A stretch of 64,000 nucleotides of DNA from Trichomonas vaginalis G3 (GCF_026262505.1 NC_067204.1:5985797-6049796); one strand, 5' to 3'. Shown: positions 1 to 10,041, counted from the stretch's first letter. Made by a program: numbers and translations. The notes: a model not told the origin generated them from the sequence alone.

Positions 1-2
1 AA

Positions 3-692
3 ATCACAGATTTTCTCATTAAGCATAACATAACTCACTACACTACTGAAGACCATAACCATAACATACTCGGCATCATAAACCGCTTCATAAGGACTCT
101 CAGAGATTTAAACCAAGAGCGAGACTTTACCGAAGAAACAATGAAACATTTTCTCGAAGTATATAATTCCTCAACACATTCTACAACAGGACATACACCA
201 AATTCAATGACACAACAACAAGAAGAAAAGTATATACAAAAGAAACGAAGCCAAACACAAAATATCAGAAATTCAACACAATTTACCCTCATTCCTGGTA
301 CAAAAGTTCGTGTAGTTCTTGACGACAAACCGTTGACAAAGAAACGTTTAAGGTTAAGTAGAAACTATTATATCGTAGACTCTACGCAAGGTAATGGATA
401 TCTTATAAAAGCTGCCGACGACTCTATTGCGCTTTATCCTCGTCAGAAATTAGTTGAAAGTAGTAATGGCAAACTTGCTGAAACCATTGACGAAGCAAAG
501 CGAGGAGTGGTTATTGAAATACTTGACTATAACATAAACGATGACACTTATAAAGTAAGATATGAAGGAGGCGTTGAAGATGTTATACCATCTAAGAATT
601 TGAGAGAGTCGAAGCCAACACATCTGGGACCATTAGAGCGGGAGTACTGGAAAGACAAAAATATGCCAGAAAGAATAAGAAAATTCTTCTAA
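3..692 (+). CDS. Maverick integrase, C-terminal part (5' cut by window edge)
   Basis: Retroviral-type (rve) integrase, the enzyme Mavericks use to insert their DNA. The frame is open from base 3, before the first ATG at 141, so the gene begins outside the window. Visible are the end of the catalytic core, with a G-I-I-N-R-F-I-R-T-L helix near residue 30, and the family-typical Y-N-x-S-x-H-x-x-T-G-x-T-P-N motif near residue 57. A basic linker follows, then a small beta-rich tail (about residues 130-210) of chromo/SH3-like look, with the pattern G-x-V-x-E-I-L-D-Y and V-R-Y-E-G-G-x-E-D-V-I-P. That tail is typical of the DNA- or chromatin-binding end of integrases. It lies at the outer left of the element, as in other Mavericks. 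A copy of its last ~25 codons recurs at about 18228-18330. Confidence 0.85.
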   Translation: MTDFLIKHNITHYTTEDHNHNILGIINRFIRTLRDLNQERDFTEETMKHFLEVYNSSTHSTTGHTPNSMTQQQEEKYIQKKRSQTQNIRNSTQFTLIPGTKVRVVLDDKPLTKKRLRLSRNYYIVDSTQGNGYLIKAADDSIALYPRQKLVESSNGKLAETIDEAKRGVVIEILDYNINDDTYKVRYEGGVEDVIPSKNLRESKPTHLGPLEREYWKDKNMPERIRKFF

Positions 693-732
693 ACTTTTTC
701 ATTAGATGTAAATCAGACAAAAATAATGTTTA

Positions 733-768
733 GGTGAAGAGGTGAGATCTCACCTGTTTTTTCACCCT
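733..768. repeat. GGTGA palindrome module (copy 1)
   Basis: Core AGGTGAGATCTCACCT (741-756) flanked by outer half-sites AGGTGAA and TTCACC. The same module recurs between element genes at 1798, 3534, 13178 and 31436, and about 21 times in the satellite. Here it follows the integrase gene by about 40 bp. Confidence 0.9.
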
Positions 769-852
769 CGTGAATTTTCATGAATTTCCTTAAGATAGAA
801 AAAATAAAGTTAGTTTTATTTTTATTTATTTTTTTTATTTTGTATAAAAGAT

Positions 853-1716
853 ATGATTTCAACAATCGGTACAACAACAATTCAAACTACAGCACCAAAC
901 TCGTTAGTCATGAATCCTACGTCAATGTTGATAGAGATGAAAAACTTTATTCCTTCTTCATATACTTTTGAAACAGAAATCCAGAAGATAAAGCAAGAAC
1001 TTTTAACAAGTAATTTAGACTGTAGTGCGAAAGATGAAACAAATGAACAGTATCTTTATGACATGCAGGATATTATTGACCATTTGCCTAAACTACCTGA
1101 AGTTCAGCAGCAAAAACTAACTATTCCTGAATTCGACGAAATTGAAGTCAAAGCAACTGACTCAGTAGAAATAAAGAAATTCATACGTAAAGTAAATTAT
1201 GAATTCCTTGGTTTTCATTGCAACCATAAAGTTATGGACAAAGATTGCGACATGGTTTTAAAAATATTTCTGACATATATAAATCGGTGGAGTTTAAGAC
1301 ATACGATAACTTTGTTTCGTTAGTTGCTGAATGTGTTTGGGAAATAAGAGATAAAGATAGAAGAGACAAAGTATGGAACGAACAAATAAGACCCGCTATG
1401 TTTGAGATGAAGAGAGCAATTGACGCTTTAGTTGTTTTAGCTGGTAATGTTTCAATGTATAACGCAAAAAACGATGCCGCAATGTTCAAAATGTAAAGCA
1501 GCAATAAGAAAATATAACTACTCAGTCAAAGAGATAGAAAGAATGCGAAACGACTATGCAGACTTAAAGAAAGAAGCAGAAAAGCCAGCAGAAGATAAAA
1601 TGGATATGTTGACATTTCTTAATAAAAACTATCCAACAGCAGAAGATTCCTTCTGTCTGACGTCAAGAAGAAATATAAAGAGACTTTCGGCACGATTAAA
1701 ACATTCGATGTACTAA
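853..1716 (+). pseudogene. Unknown element gene, broken
   Basis: I do not recognise this gene. The region codes for a charged, probably helical product with a glutamine/lysine-rich centre and, near the end, a short C-x-x-C-x-A-A motif followed by a K/E-rich stretch of coiled-coil look. An AT-rich promoter stretch (about 797-850) precedes it, similar to that before the KilA-N genes. The region is broken in about two places. It sits between the integrase and the first KilA-N gene, so it is an accessory gene of the element. No function is proposed. Confidence 0.45.
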
Positions 1717-1797
1717 AAAGAAGAAATTGAAGCTATGAAATTGTTTAGGATTTCAAATATACATCGTACAATTCATGTAAAACGCTTGTGAAAAAAG

Positions 1798-1833
1798 AGG
1801 TGAAAAAACAGGTGAGATCTCACCTCTTCACCT
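1798..1833. repeat. GGTGA palindrome module (copy 2)
   Basis: Core AGGTGAGATCTCACCT at 1810-1825 with outer half-sites GGTGAA and TTCACC, followed by the usual CTAAACATTATTTTTG tail. It lies just before the KilA-N promoter cassette. Confidence 0.9.
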
Positions 1834-1883
1834 AAACATTATTTTTGCTGAAAAATGACCAAATTTCATGAATTTCATTAGTT

Positions 1884-1942
1884 AGAAAAATAACGCTAAT
1901 TTTTTTCTAAGAAAAATTTTTATTTTGTATGTAAAGACAGTA
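1884..1942 (+). promoter_or_regulatory. KilA-N promoter/leader cassette A
   Basis: AT-rich cassette shared with 2588-2641 and, in its 3' part, 62002-62060. It has AAATAACGCTAATTTTTT, then a T/A run, then TTTTGTATGTAAAGACAGTA directly before the real ATG. The ATG inside the cassette is followed at once by TAA, so it is a start-stop pair if transcribed. No host-type initiator (TCA-Y-T) is present. A promoter role is inferred from position and conservation. Confidence 0.65.
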
Positions 1943-2497
1943 ATGTCAAACATTGAGTTTGAAACAGTTAGAAAGATAGACAATGACACCAAAGTGGTTA
2001 GAATTGGTGATTTAAACGTAAGATACTCAAAGAAATACAACAAATATTCTTTGTCAGACATTATATCTCCATCTGGAAAGAAAACAAACGACTGGGTTAG
2101 AAATGCTTCAACTCAGAAAATTTTGACAAGAAATCCTGAGCTTATGATATCAGTAGCATTTCATGGAACAAGAGCATATCTTATAGACAAAAGTCTTATA
2201 CCAATAGTTTTGTTATGGTTAGACCCAGTTGTTGGATATAACTTCATAACATATGGTTCATTCGATACGGAACGTTGCAGTGAAGGCTTACTTTATATCG
2301 TTCAGAAACCGAAGGACTTCAACACAAAAAGATATAAGATAGGAAGGACATATAATATAACTCAAAGATATGACTCTACAGTCAATAGAGTCAAGGTTGT
2401 GTTTGTTAATGATATGAGAGCTGCTGAAACAGAACTGCTTGAAGTTTTTGAGAAAATGTATGGTGCTCCACGAAAGGTAAAGAAACGTTTGAAGTAG
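1943..2497 (+). CDS. KilA-N protein with T5orf172/GIY-YIG-like C-terminus
   Basis: KilA-N is a DNA-binding domain of large DNA viruses and phages. The N-terminal ~100 residues show it: Y-S-L-S-D-I, then D-W-V-R-N-A-S-T-Q-K-I-L, then G-T-R-A-Y-L-I-D-K-S-L-I-P-I-V-L-L-W-L-D-P. The C-terminal ~65 residues (L-L-Y-I-V-Q-K ... Y-K-I-G-R-T ... A-A-E-T-E-L) resemble the T5orf172/MUG113 branch of GIY-YIG folds, known in phage and virus KilA-N fusions. I set the start at the ATG giving MSNIEF, because the upstream in-frame codon is TTG. Likely an element-borne regulator or nuclease-like accessory. It is tandem with a second KilA-N gene that has an unrelated C-terminus but nearly the same promoter. Confidence 0.75.
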   Translation: MSNIEFETVRKIDNDTKVVRIGDLNVRYSKKYNKYSLSDIISPSGKKTNDWVRNASTQKILTRNPELMISVAFHGTRAYLIDKSLIPIVLLWLDPVVGYNFITYGSFDTERCSEGLLYIVQKPKDFNTKRYKIGRTYNITQRYDSTVNRVKVVFVNDMRAAETELLEVFEKMYGAPRKVKKRLK

Positions 2498-2587
2498 ATG
2501 AGATAGATAAAGCTATAAAATTATTTGACGAAGTTGCTGAAAAATACATGTAAAGCGTTTATTTTTGGTCTTTTGTGAAAGTCAGAA

Positions 2588-2641
2588 AATAACGCTAATT
2601 TTTTTTCTAACAAAATTTTTATCTTGTATGTAAAGACAGTA
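2588..2641 (+). promoter_or_regulatory. KilA-N promoter/leader cassette B
   Basis: Second copy of the cassette at 1884-1942: AAATAACGCTAATTTTTTTT, T/A run, then TTGTATGTAAAGACAGTA before the ATG. The two KilA-N genes behind the copies differ in sequence, so the cassette is conserved beyond its coding context. Confidence 0.65.
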
Positions 2642-3469
2642 ATGTCAACATCAGAGAACACAACAACTGCTATCGTTCATGAAGCCATAAATGAAGAATA
2701 CGAGTACATACAGTATAACAAACAGTTACGTCTCATTCGTTCAGTCAAAGATGACATGTACCAAATGCAAAGTATAATGAATGCTCTTCGTTCTACAAAG
2801 CAAGCATATCATTGGTTTGAAAACCAACAGACAAAAGAACTTTTAGAAGAATTTCCTCATATGATTGCTTCCCTCGGAAAACCGAGAGAAGAGATTCCGT
2901 ACGAAAATCGCAAGAATTTGGCTCCTAGTTTGAAAGGTTATTATGTTCATAGACTTTTAGTAAACGCTGTAGCAATGTGGGCTTCACCTCGTTATGCTTG
3001 TTATATTTTCATGATGTTAGATGAACTATATAAAGCAGAACGTGGAGAGATGGAAAAGAAACTTCATGCAAAAGATGATGTCATTGAATCCAAAGACAAA
3101 AGCATACAGAAAAGAATACCACGTTCAGTACCAAAAGGAAAGGAAAAGAGTTATAAGTATATGATTTATACTGAAGAGTTGGAGAAAGAAGAAGATAAAG
3201 ATATGGTTATGTTGCATTTAGTCAGAAGAAACAACAAGAGCTTTTATGACTTAGCTAAAATATATAAATCTGACAGAAACTGGTTCTATCGTGAAAACTT
3301 ACCGATTTCAATGACTCCGAATGAACAAATAAAGGAAATTGTCAAAAATACTCTTCCTCAAACACACTATGACATCAAAGGTTGCACAATACTTACATTC
3401 AAAGAAGACTTACCATTACTGAAGGAAAAAATAACAGAATATTTCGACAACTTCAAAGAGGAAGAATGA
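2642..3469 (+). CDS. KilA-N protein with BRO/DUF3627-like C-terminal region
   Basis: Second KilA-N gene of element 1. Residues ~15-140 contain the domain: a helix with W-F-E-N-Q-Q-T-K-E-L-L-E-E-F, then G-Y-Y-V-H-R-L-L-V-N-A-V-A-M-W-A-S-P, then Y-I-F-M-M-L-D-E-L. A short charged coiled coil follows (~145-170). The C-terminal part (about 180-275) has the M-L-H-L-V-R-R-N motif seen in virus KilA-N/MSV199 proteins of the DUF3627 type. The start is the ATG after the leader cassette. Antisense and sense scraps of this gene reappear in the satellite palindrome near 18186-18540, which shows local recombination. Likely DNA-binding; the target is unknown. Confidence 0.7.
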   Translation: MSTSENTTTAIVHEAINEEYEYIQYNKQLRLIRSVKDDMYQMQSIMNALRSTKQAYHWFENQQTKELLEEFPHMIASLGKPREEIPYENRKNLAPSLKGYYVHRLLVNAVAMWASPRYACYIFMMLDELYKAERGEMEKKLHAKDDVIESKDKSIQKRIPRSVPKGKEKSYKYMIYTEELEKEEDKDMVMLHLVRRNNKSFYDLAKIYKSDRNWFYRENLPISMTPNEQIKEIVKNTLPQTHYDIKGCTILTFKEDLPLLKEKITEYFDNFKEEE

Positions 3470-3533
3470 AGTCACGACAACATTAACGATGAAATCACGA
3501 CAACATTAACGAAGAGAGAATGAGGTGAAAAAA

Positions 3534-3570
3534 GAGGTGAAAAAACGGGTGAGATCTCACCTCTTCACCT
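3534..3570. repeat. GGTGA palindrome module (copy 3)
   Basis: Core GGGTGAGATCTCACCT at 3547-3562 with outer GGTGAA and TTCACC half-sites. It is followed by a short sequence like the satellite unit (TTTACACTCATTTACGAAGAAGTCATGA), so palindrome and satellite are linked here too. Confidence 0.88.
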
Positions 3571-3693
3571 AAATATATTTTTGTGCTATATTTACACTCA
3601 TTTACGAAGAAGTCATGAATCCTACGTCAATTATGTTCGACACTGTAAGCATTAACAATAACATTAACGAAGCATCATGCTGTTCGCTCTTTC

Positions 3694-3914
3694 GTACCTG
3701 TTGTCAAAATGTCATGTTGTCAGTAATTTTAGGAGAAGTTAATTAACCTGGTGACATGGTGACGTAGTGACACTTTCAGTTCTTCAAAAATAATTCATAA
3801 ATGCCTTCCTCCTTTCATACCTGTTGTCTAAATGTCATGTTGTCACACTTTTTAAAAGAAGTTAATTAACCTGGTGACATGGTGACGTAGTGACACTTTC
3901 AGTTCTTCAAAAAT
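3694..3914. repeat. Iteron-like tandem block (GGTGAC sites)
   Basis: Two ~100-bp direct repeats share GTTGTC, AATGTCATGTTGTCA, AAGTTAATTAACCT, then three GGTGAC-type sites about 8-9 bp apart (3750-3773 and 3874-3897), then TTTCAGTTCTTCAAAAATA. Related blocks lie at 24400-24600, 24757-24957, 61862-61990 and 62755-62960. Regular spacing of a short site in an AT-rich setting resembles origin iterons or operator arrays; that role is inferred. Confidence 0.7.
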
Positions 3915-3924
3915 ATATTTTTGC

Positions 3925-4398
3925 TTAAATAGCTTCAGGGTCTATTTCTTCAACCATTTCACTTCCTTCGTCAATGTCAATAGAAGCTTCTTCAACCTTT
4001 GGTAAGAATTTCTGTATAACATCTTTGTTCGTTATTGTCTTCAGAGATGAAGGATAATATTTCACAGATGTTTCACCCTTCTTATATTCTTTCTGTTCGG
4101 AAAGATTTAAAGCAATACTGAAGAAGTCAACGTTAGAGTTCTTTATGACAGTATAATGAGTATCTTTGACATTCACGAAGAAACTCTTTTGTTTCAAAAC
4201 TACTGCTAACTCTTGTGAAGTATAACGTTTGCGGTTAATGACGATAGCTAATGGTCTGACATACTGACCAAACTTAGATTCTTTCACAAACTTCTTGTTA
4301 AAGATAACATTAACATTTGAAGCGTTACTGAACTCATTCTTGATGGCAGTAGCGAGAGCATTGTATGAAAAGAACTTGCAATCTTGCATGTGTTTCAT
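3925..4398 (-). CDS. Unknown element protein, 157 aa
   Basis: Not recognised. The gene is open from an ATG at 4398. The product is basic in its first two thirds (F-N-K-K-F-V-K-E, I-N-R-K-R-Y) and ends in a strongly acidic tail (E-E-A-S-I-D-I-D-E-G-S-E-M-V-E-E). The predicted look is mixed alpha/beta with no membrane segment. It diverges from the repeat-bearing gene that starts at 4472, sharing a 73-bp AT-rich intergenic region. The basic body plus acidic tail would suit a small nucleic-acid-binding accessory protein, but this is only a guess from composition. Confidence 0.5.
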   Translation of the reverse strand: MKHMQDCKFFSYNALATAIKNEFSNASNVNVIFNKKFVKESKFGQYVRPLAIVINRKRYTSQELAVVLKQKSFFVNVKDTHYTVIKNSNVDFFSIALNLSEQKEYKKGETSVKYYPSSLKTITNKDVIQKFLPKVEEASIDIDEGSEMVEEIDPEAI

Positions 4399-4471
4399 TA
4401 AAATAAAAATATTAAATTATTTTGAAAATAACTTAAAAAAATCTAATCTAATTTTTCAAAAAATATTTTTA

Positions 4472-5324
4472 ATGTTGTCTAAGTTAGAACACTCGGAAAT
4501 AAAACAACTTCTTACAGAAGCTAATATAGAAGTAGCAAAGCATTACGCAACAAACAAAAAAGCACTCGCTGACATCCTCAATGACTATAATGGTGCTATA
4601 AGTTATGATAGAATTCATGAGTTCATAAAGCCGCAACGCGGCGAGGACGAAGTCCATGCAAGAGCATTTCCTTTAAATGACGTTGCTATTGACTTATATC
4701 ATAGACGTTCAGTACCTCATGAAGTAAGAAGAGAAATGTTTGACATAACAAATGTAAACGTTGGTCATACTCGTAAAGCTCTTTCACATGATGTTCGTCA
4801 AGAGATGTTTGAACTTACGAACTCAAACGTTGGTGAAACAAGAAGAGCTGTACCTCATGAAGTAAGAAGAGAAATGTTTGACATAACAAATGTAAACGTT
4901 GGTCATACTCGTAAAGCTCTTTCACATGATGTTCGTCAAGAGATGTTTGAACTTACGAACTCAAACGTTGGTGAAACAAGAAGAGCTGTACTCATGAAGT
5001 AAGAAGAGAATGTTTGACATAACAAATGCAAACGTTGGTGAAACAAGAAGAAGAGACGACACACTGAAACAACAGAGAAGAGAGATGTTTAAGAGCGCTA
5101 TAGAACAAGTTCGCAAAGCTAACGATGTCATTCGTTCCATTGACGACAAACCAAAAGAAGGTGAGAGATGGTTAAAGAAAGATGAAGAGAATAGGAAGAG
5201 GAATGTGAAGACAGGTAATAGACTCATTGACTTTAACATCGAAGCTTTAGATGAACCAAACAGAGACTACTTACACAAACATTTCGGTAAGGTTTTCATG
5301 AGACTCTTAGAGAAATTAAAATAA
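4472..5324 (+). pseudogene. 23-residue-repeat protein upstream of pPolB, broken
   Basis: Element gene region with an N-terminal ~75-residue helical part, then a row of 23-residue repeats with the pattern H-x-V-R-x-E-M-F-(D/E)-x-T-N-x-N-V-G-x-T-R. Two repeats form a 46-residue (138-bp) unit whose DNA copies at 4712-4849 and 4850-4987 are nearly identical, so the repeat number is still changing. A basic, charged tail follows. The start is the ATG at 4472; the longer open stretch upstream has no ATG in a sensible place. It lies directly before the polymerase on the same strand and may be its N-terminal extension or a separate gene. Broken, about one or two breaks. Confidence 0.5.
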
Positions 5325-5341
5325 ACTCACAACAGAGATGG

Positions 5342-8300
5342 ATGGTATGTTATAAACTTGGTGGAAAGTATGAATGTTCTACGTTAAACCTCAATAATAT
5401 TGGAACATTACTACATCAGCTCTTGAAGGAGAACTTTATATCAGAGATAGAAGCAAATGCTGCAGGTATTGTTGAAATGCACTATGACTTCTTCTTGACA
5501 AACATAAAGAATCTTACCGAAATAAAGATGTATGATTTAACAGAATATGAAGGCTTAACGATGTCAGATGTAAAGAAAGGCAAACCAAAAAAGAGACCAT
5601 ATAGAGATGAAAGCACACTGACAAATGACCAGAAAGCCATTTTGGAAGCTCTTAAGCAAACAGGAAACCCAGCACTTATAGAAAGCTTTTGGAAAGATAA
5701 TGGTGAAAAGAAGTTTTATAAGAAGAGAAGCGGTCAGTTCTGGAAGTATCTTTGCACATTACCTATAAATCTTGAACGCTACCAAATCTTCAATGAACTG
5801 AACAAAAGAACTGCAACACTTATGACAGAAGACAATTGTTTCGTTTATGCTTGCATTCAGGCTGGAGTAAATGAAGAAACTATTGACCACATGAGAGAAG
5901 TCATTCGTGTTAGAGACTTTCCTCAAAGTAAAGTACAAGAAATTTCTGACGCAACAGGTATAGCATTTAATGTTACCATTGGTTATTTCAATGACTCAAG
6001 ACATAATGAAATAAAGAGATACATACCAAAAGAATGTGAAACTGTTAAACTATTGACTTACTTCTTGTTGAAGACCACTACATGCTAAATGAAAGATTAC
6101 CAATGACAACATATTTCATTCGAAACTATATAGAAATTCTCAAAGCTTGTGGTGGAATGAACATTGAGAAACAGATGAAGATTTATACAAAGAGAGAGAA
6201 AATATGTAGTTCGTTATGATAGAACAACACCGTTATGGGATGTTATGAAAACATTGTGGGAGTGCAAATATTTCGAACCTATTTCTTATGGAGAACTTTT
6301 CACATATACGACTGACTTATATAAACAGAACCTTGCACCATTTAAAGATTTGACATATGCTCCAAAGTATTGTGTACAACTGAAGAAGAAAGCCGAGTCA
6401 AAAGAAGTAAATAAAGCTAAATGTAAGTTCATTCCTGAGCACGTTTTCTTTGCTGACTTTGAGTTAGTACCGATGGCTTTCATAAAGCTTTTAACATATG
6501 TTAACAGTGAAGATGGTTCAGTGAGTGAAAGCATTTGGGGTCAGAACTGTGCAACAGAATTTTTGGAACGACTTCCTGACAAGAGTTTAATATATTTCCA
6601 TAACCTCAGTTATGATATAAACTTCATCTTAAGACACATGACAGAAGTGAAAGGAACTCCCATCATTAAAGGTTCACGAACAATGCAAATAACTGGCTTA
6701 TATAAAGGAAGGGCAATTATTATAAAAGACTCTTACAGTGTTATAAATAAGAAGCTTAAACTATTTCCTGCTATGTTTAACTTACAAACAGGACCGAAAG
6801 AAGTATTTCCATACAACTACTACAGCAGTGTTTTGTTAGCAAATGACAACAGAACTGGTGTCATTTCTGAAGCATGTAAGTTTATCCGGGATGCAGATAC
6901 ATTCATGAAAAACATAGATTCCATCAAAGGTTGCAGAATAGATGAGAACCACTTCGACTTAGAAAAGTATAGCACATTTTATTGCAAACAAGATGTAAGA
7001 ATTTTAAGAGAAGGTTTTGTTAAGTTCCGCAATGACATATTGAAAGAATTTGATTTAAACGTTTATGACTACGTTAGTATTTGTTCTATTGCTAACAAAT
7101 TGTTTGAGAACAGAGTGTACTTCCCGAATGGAAATTTATATGACCTCTCAAATAAACCAAGAGAATTTATTTCACGCTGTATTCAAGGTGGAAGATGTAT
7201 GCTGTCAGATAACATAAACAAAAGAGCGAAAAGAAACTCATTGCTGACTTCGACGCTGTTTCATTATATCCATCAGCTATAGCAAGACTTTATACTTTAG
7301 AAGGTATTCCAAAGTATGAAGAAAGAAATGTTAAGCACAGAGTATCTCATGAGACATTTATTCGATGACGACCAAAAGGAACCCATTGGTGAAAAGTTTA
7401 TGTCTGGCTTCTTTGTTCTCATTAAGATAACAGAGATTGGAATACATAGACACTTTCCTTTAATAGTTTGTGACCCTGAACTAAATCCAGAACTTAACGT
7501 TCCCAGAAGTTCAAACACTTGCTGTTTAATGTATGTTGACCATATAACATTACAAGACCTCATAAAATATCAAGGTGTCAAATGTGAAGTGTTGCAAGGA
7601 TACTATTACGATGGAAACAGAGATATTAGAATAAGAGATGAAGTAAAGAAGTTGTTTGAGTTAAGGTTAAAGTATAAGAAAGAAGGAAATCCTTTGCAAG
7701 AAAATATAAAGCTCATTCTGAACAGTATTTATGGCAAAACTATTCTATCTCCTATTGAGTCAAAAATAACCATAGTAAATGACAAAGATGCTATAAGATA
7801 TGCCATCAGAAACTACAACCATATAGTGAAGTTCGAAGGTTTGGATGGTTCAGATAAAACTATTTTCAAGCTAACGAAAAGCATTTGCAGACACTTTAAC
7901 TTCTGTCCACTTGGTGTTAACATTCTGTCTATGTCGAAGAGAATAATGTGTGAAGTATTCTGTACTGCTGAAGATATGGGTCTTCAAATATTTTACCAGG
8001 ACTGCGATAGCATGCATATTTTCAATGAAGACATCCCACTGTTAGCTCAGGAATTTCAGAAGAGATACGGTAGAGAACTTATTGGTAAAACATTAGGTCA
8101 GTTCCATTCTGACTTCGCAGAAATAACACCTGGAAAACAAAGTTTAGCATACAAGTCAATATTTTGTGGAAAGAAGACTACATAGACTTACTCACTAACG
8201 ATTTAAATGAAGTTGCATTTCATGCACGTTGTAAAGGTGTAAAACAAGACGTTCTTGCTTTAACCGCTAATGAAATGTTTCCTGAAGCTATACAATGCTA

Positions 8301-8451
8301 TTACAATGAAGATAAGAACATTCACATACCTGTTGGAACATATGACAAAGACTCTGAGTTCAGTTTAATGAAACTTTACAAAGCACTTCATGATGGTCAA
8401 GAGATTGGATTTGACTTATGTAAGTCTCTACCTTGCTTTGAGAAAGTTTAA
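5342..8451 (+). pseudogene. Protein-primed DNA polymerase B (pPolB) region, broken
   Basis: Family B DNA polymerase of the protein-primed type, which copies the Maverick genome. Visible parts in order: an N-terminal region of unclear role; the 3'-5' exonuclease with F-F-A-D-F-E-L (Exo I), Y-F-H-N-L-S-Y-D-I-N-F-I (Exo II) and F-Y-C-K-Q-D-V-R-I-L (Exo III); the palm motif A D-F-D-A-V-S-L-Y-P-S-A; motif B L-N-S-I-Y-G-K-T; and motif C Y-Q-D-C-D-S-M. These motifs and their order identify the family firmly. The region is broken, with about three breaks, so this copy should not give the full enzyme. It sits between the repeat protein and the minus-strand HNH gene. Confidence 0.85.
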
Positions 8452-8568
8452 CTTCTCAATAACGACTAAAACAAGCTTTATTCGTAAGTTGAAGTTCTGA
8501 GGTCATTTATTTTTGTCAGCAATGAGGTCATTCGTGATAAAAATAATGAGGTCATATATTTTTGTCAT

Positions 8569-9135
8569 TTATGTATAACCATTGTCTCTCTTAAACTTTG
8601 CAATAGACAGCTTTGTTCTTCTTCCTTCTACATCTGTAATGTTTATATAATCTTTGCTATACTGTCTTAAGACATTCATTCGTCTGTATTGAGTTCCCAT
8701 GAAATAGTAAAAGACATCTTCACTTGGGACATAGTAGTAATTTTCTAGAGTAAATTTAGAGTATTGTATAATTTCAACAGCATCTTCAGGAAGAGTGTCT
8801 ACAATGTCAAACCAATAGCCATTCGAACCAGAAATATTTCTCATGTTTTGTCTTCTCGACACCCACCTTAAGTTTGAGATATGAAAGTCTCCTCTGTCTC
8901 TGTTTATATGGTCTACTTCTCGAAGTCCTTCAGGATTCGGTATAAATTGATTTGCAACAATTTTATGCTTAAAGAGTTTATGTTTGTTTAAATAAACACA
9001 AATATAACCATCACCGTTGTCAAACTCACTTACAACTCTTTTGTTACTTATGCGCCTAATTGGATATGGGTACTCTGAAAAGATTTCATAGTCATTGTCA
9101 TGTTCGAGTGTTTGCCAATGTCCTTCACCTTCCAT
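8569..9135 (-). CDS. HNH endonuclease (NUMOD4-HNH type) with C-terminal extra domain
   Basis: Homing-type HNH nuclease carried by the element. Residues ~5-50 form a NUMOD4-like part (W-Q-T-L-E-H-D-N-D-Y-E-I-F, then Y-P-Y-P-I-R-R). The HNH core at ~60-105 has H-K-I-V-A-N-Q-F-I-P-N-P, V-D-H-I-N-R-D-R-G-D and I-S-N-L-R-W-V-S-R-R-Q-N-M-R-N. The last ~75 residues (V-E-I-I-Q-Y ... Y-Y-V-P-S-E-D-V-F-Y-Y ... K-L-S-I-A-K-F) form an extra domain that also ends the HNH gene at 27098-27802 and stands alone at 13326 and 31584. I chose the ATG at 9135; the longer frame starts with GTG. It looks whole. Such enzymes normally spread their own gene. Confidence 0.8.
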   Translation of the reverse strand: MEGEGHWQTLEHDNDYEIFSEYPYPIRRISNKRVVSEFDNGDGYICVYLNKHKLFKHKIVANQFIPNPEGLREVDHINRDRGDFHISNLRWVSRRQNMRNISGSNGYWFDIVDTLPEDAVEIIQYSKFTLENYYYVPSEDVFYYFMGTQYRRMNVLRQYSKDYINITDVEGRRTKLSIAKFKRDNGYT

Positions 9136-9185
9136 GCCTTTCACTCAAATAAAAATTTTCAGAAAAAATAAAACTAGCGTAGATT

Positions 9186-10041
9186 TTACAATACTGCGAT
9201 GGTAGAGTTTAAGAGTTGTGCTTCAATGTAGAGACAGTCCTTATGGTCTGGAGGTAAGAACACTGGGCAGTTATGGTCATGAGTGGAGAACATGTCTATC
9301 CAAAACTCACGATTGAAGCCAGTTAATTTATAGTATTTAGGGTTAGGAAGTGGTGAAGTTCTTGTATGACCAATGAACTCATTTTCAACTCCCTTACTTA
9401 AGTTTGAATATAATATAGCTTGCTTTCTATCCCAAATGCCAGGTGTTACAATCTTTGAAAATTCATTTTTCCTCGGAAGCATTGCATCATAATTGAAAAC
9501 ATTCTTGAAATCATCACTTGGTTCAGAGATTTGAAATCTTATACGTAATGGATTTTCTTTCTTTTTAGCTACTTCATTGAATGGTGAGAATACAAAACTG
9601 ACAGTCATGAGTTCCATCTTCATTTTCATTAAATTCATAATGAAAGTCTATAAGTTGTGGCTGACTACCTTCTTCTTTCAGTTGTGCAAGAAACTCACGT
9701 AAAGGCTGTAAAGTTTGTACTTCAATGTTAAACTTTTTCTCGAACATTTCATTAAATGAAATCATACATTGTTGCAATGTTGTATCGTCTTTAAAGTATT
9801 TGTATATGTGAATGTTTTGGGCGCTTAAAGACTGTTCGTCATTTTCTATCTCGACTTGAAGTATAAAGTCAACCTTTCTGAAAGCACGTGTTATATACAT
9901 AGATGTTATGCCAATGTACTTCTCTTCATTTATGTTCACAATCCAGTCTGTTGGAAACTTAAACGTTACTCTGTTCCCCTTTATTTTGACGTCAGGGTTT
10001 TCACTACTGAACGCAACAGATAAAGGTATTTGTCTATACAT
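9186..10041 (-). pseudogene. Minor capsid (penton) candidate, broken
   Basis: Minus-strand region close to the major capsid gene. The product is beta-rich: it opens with M-Y-R-Q-I-P-L-S-V-A-F, continues with V-T-F-K-F-P-T-D-W-I-V-N-I-N-E-E-K-Y-I-G, and has later segments rich in aromatic and beta-branched residues. In Mavericks a single-jelly-roll penton protein is usually encoded next to the major capsid gene, and size and position fit. I see no diagnostic motif, so the assignment rests on context. The region is broken in about one place. Confidence 0.5.

Noticed and set aside
1925-1942. N-terminal extension M-Y-V-K-T-V on three KilA-N proteins
   Set aside because: The first codon of that extension is TTG in all three; the real ATG is six codons later. 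The shared bases are a leader, not a shared peptide.
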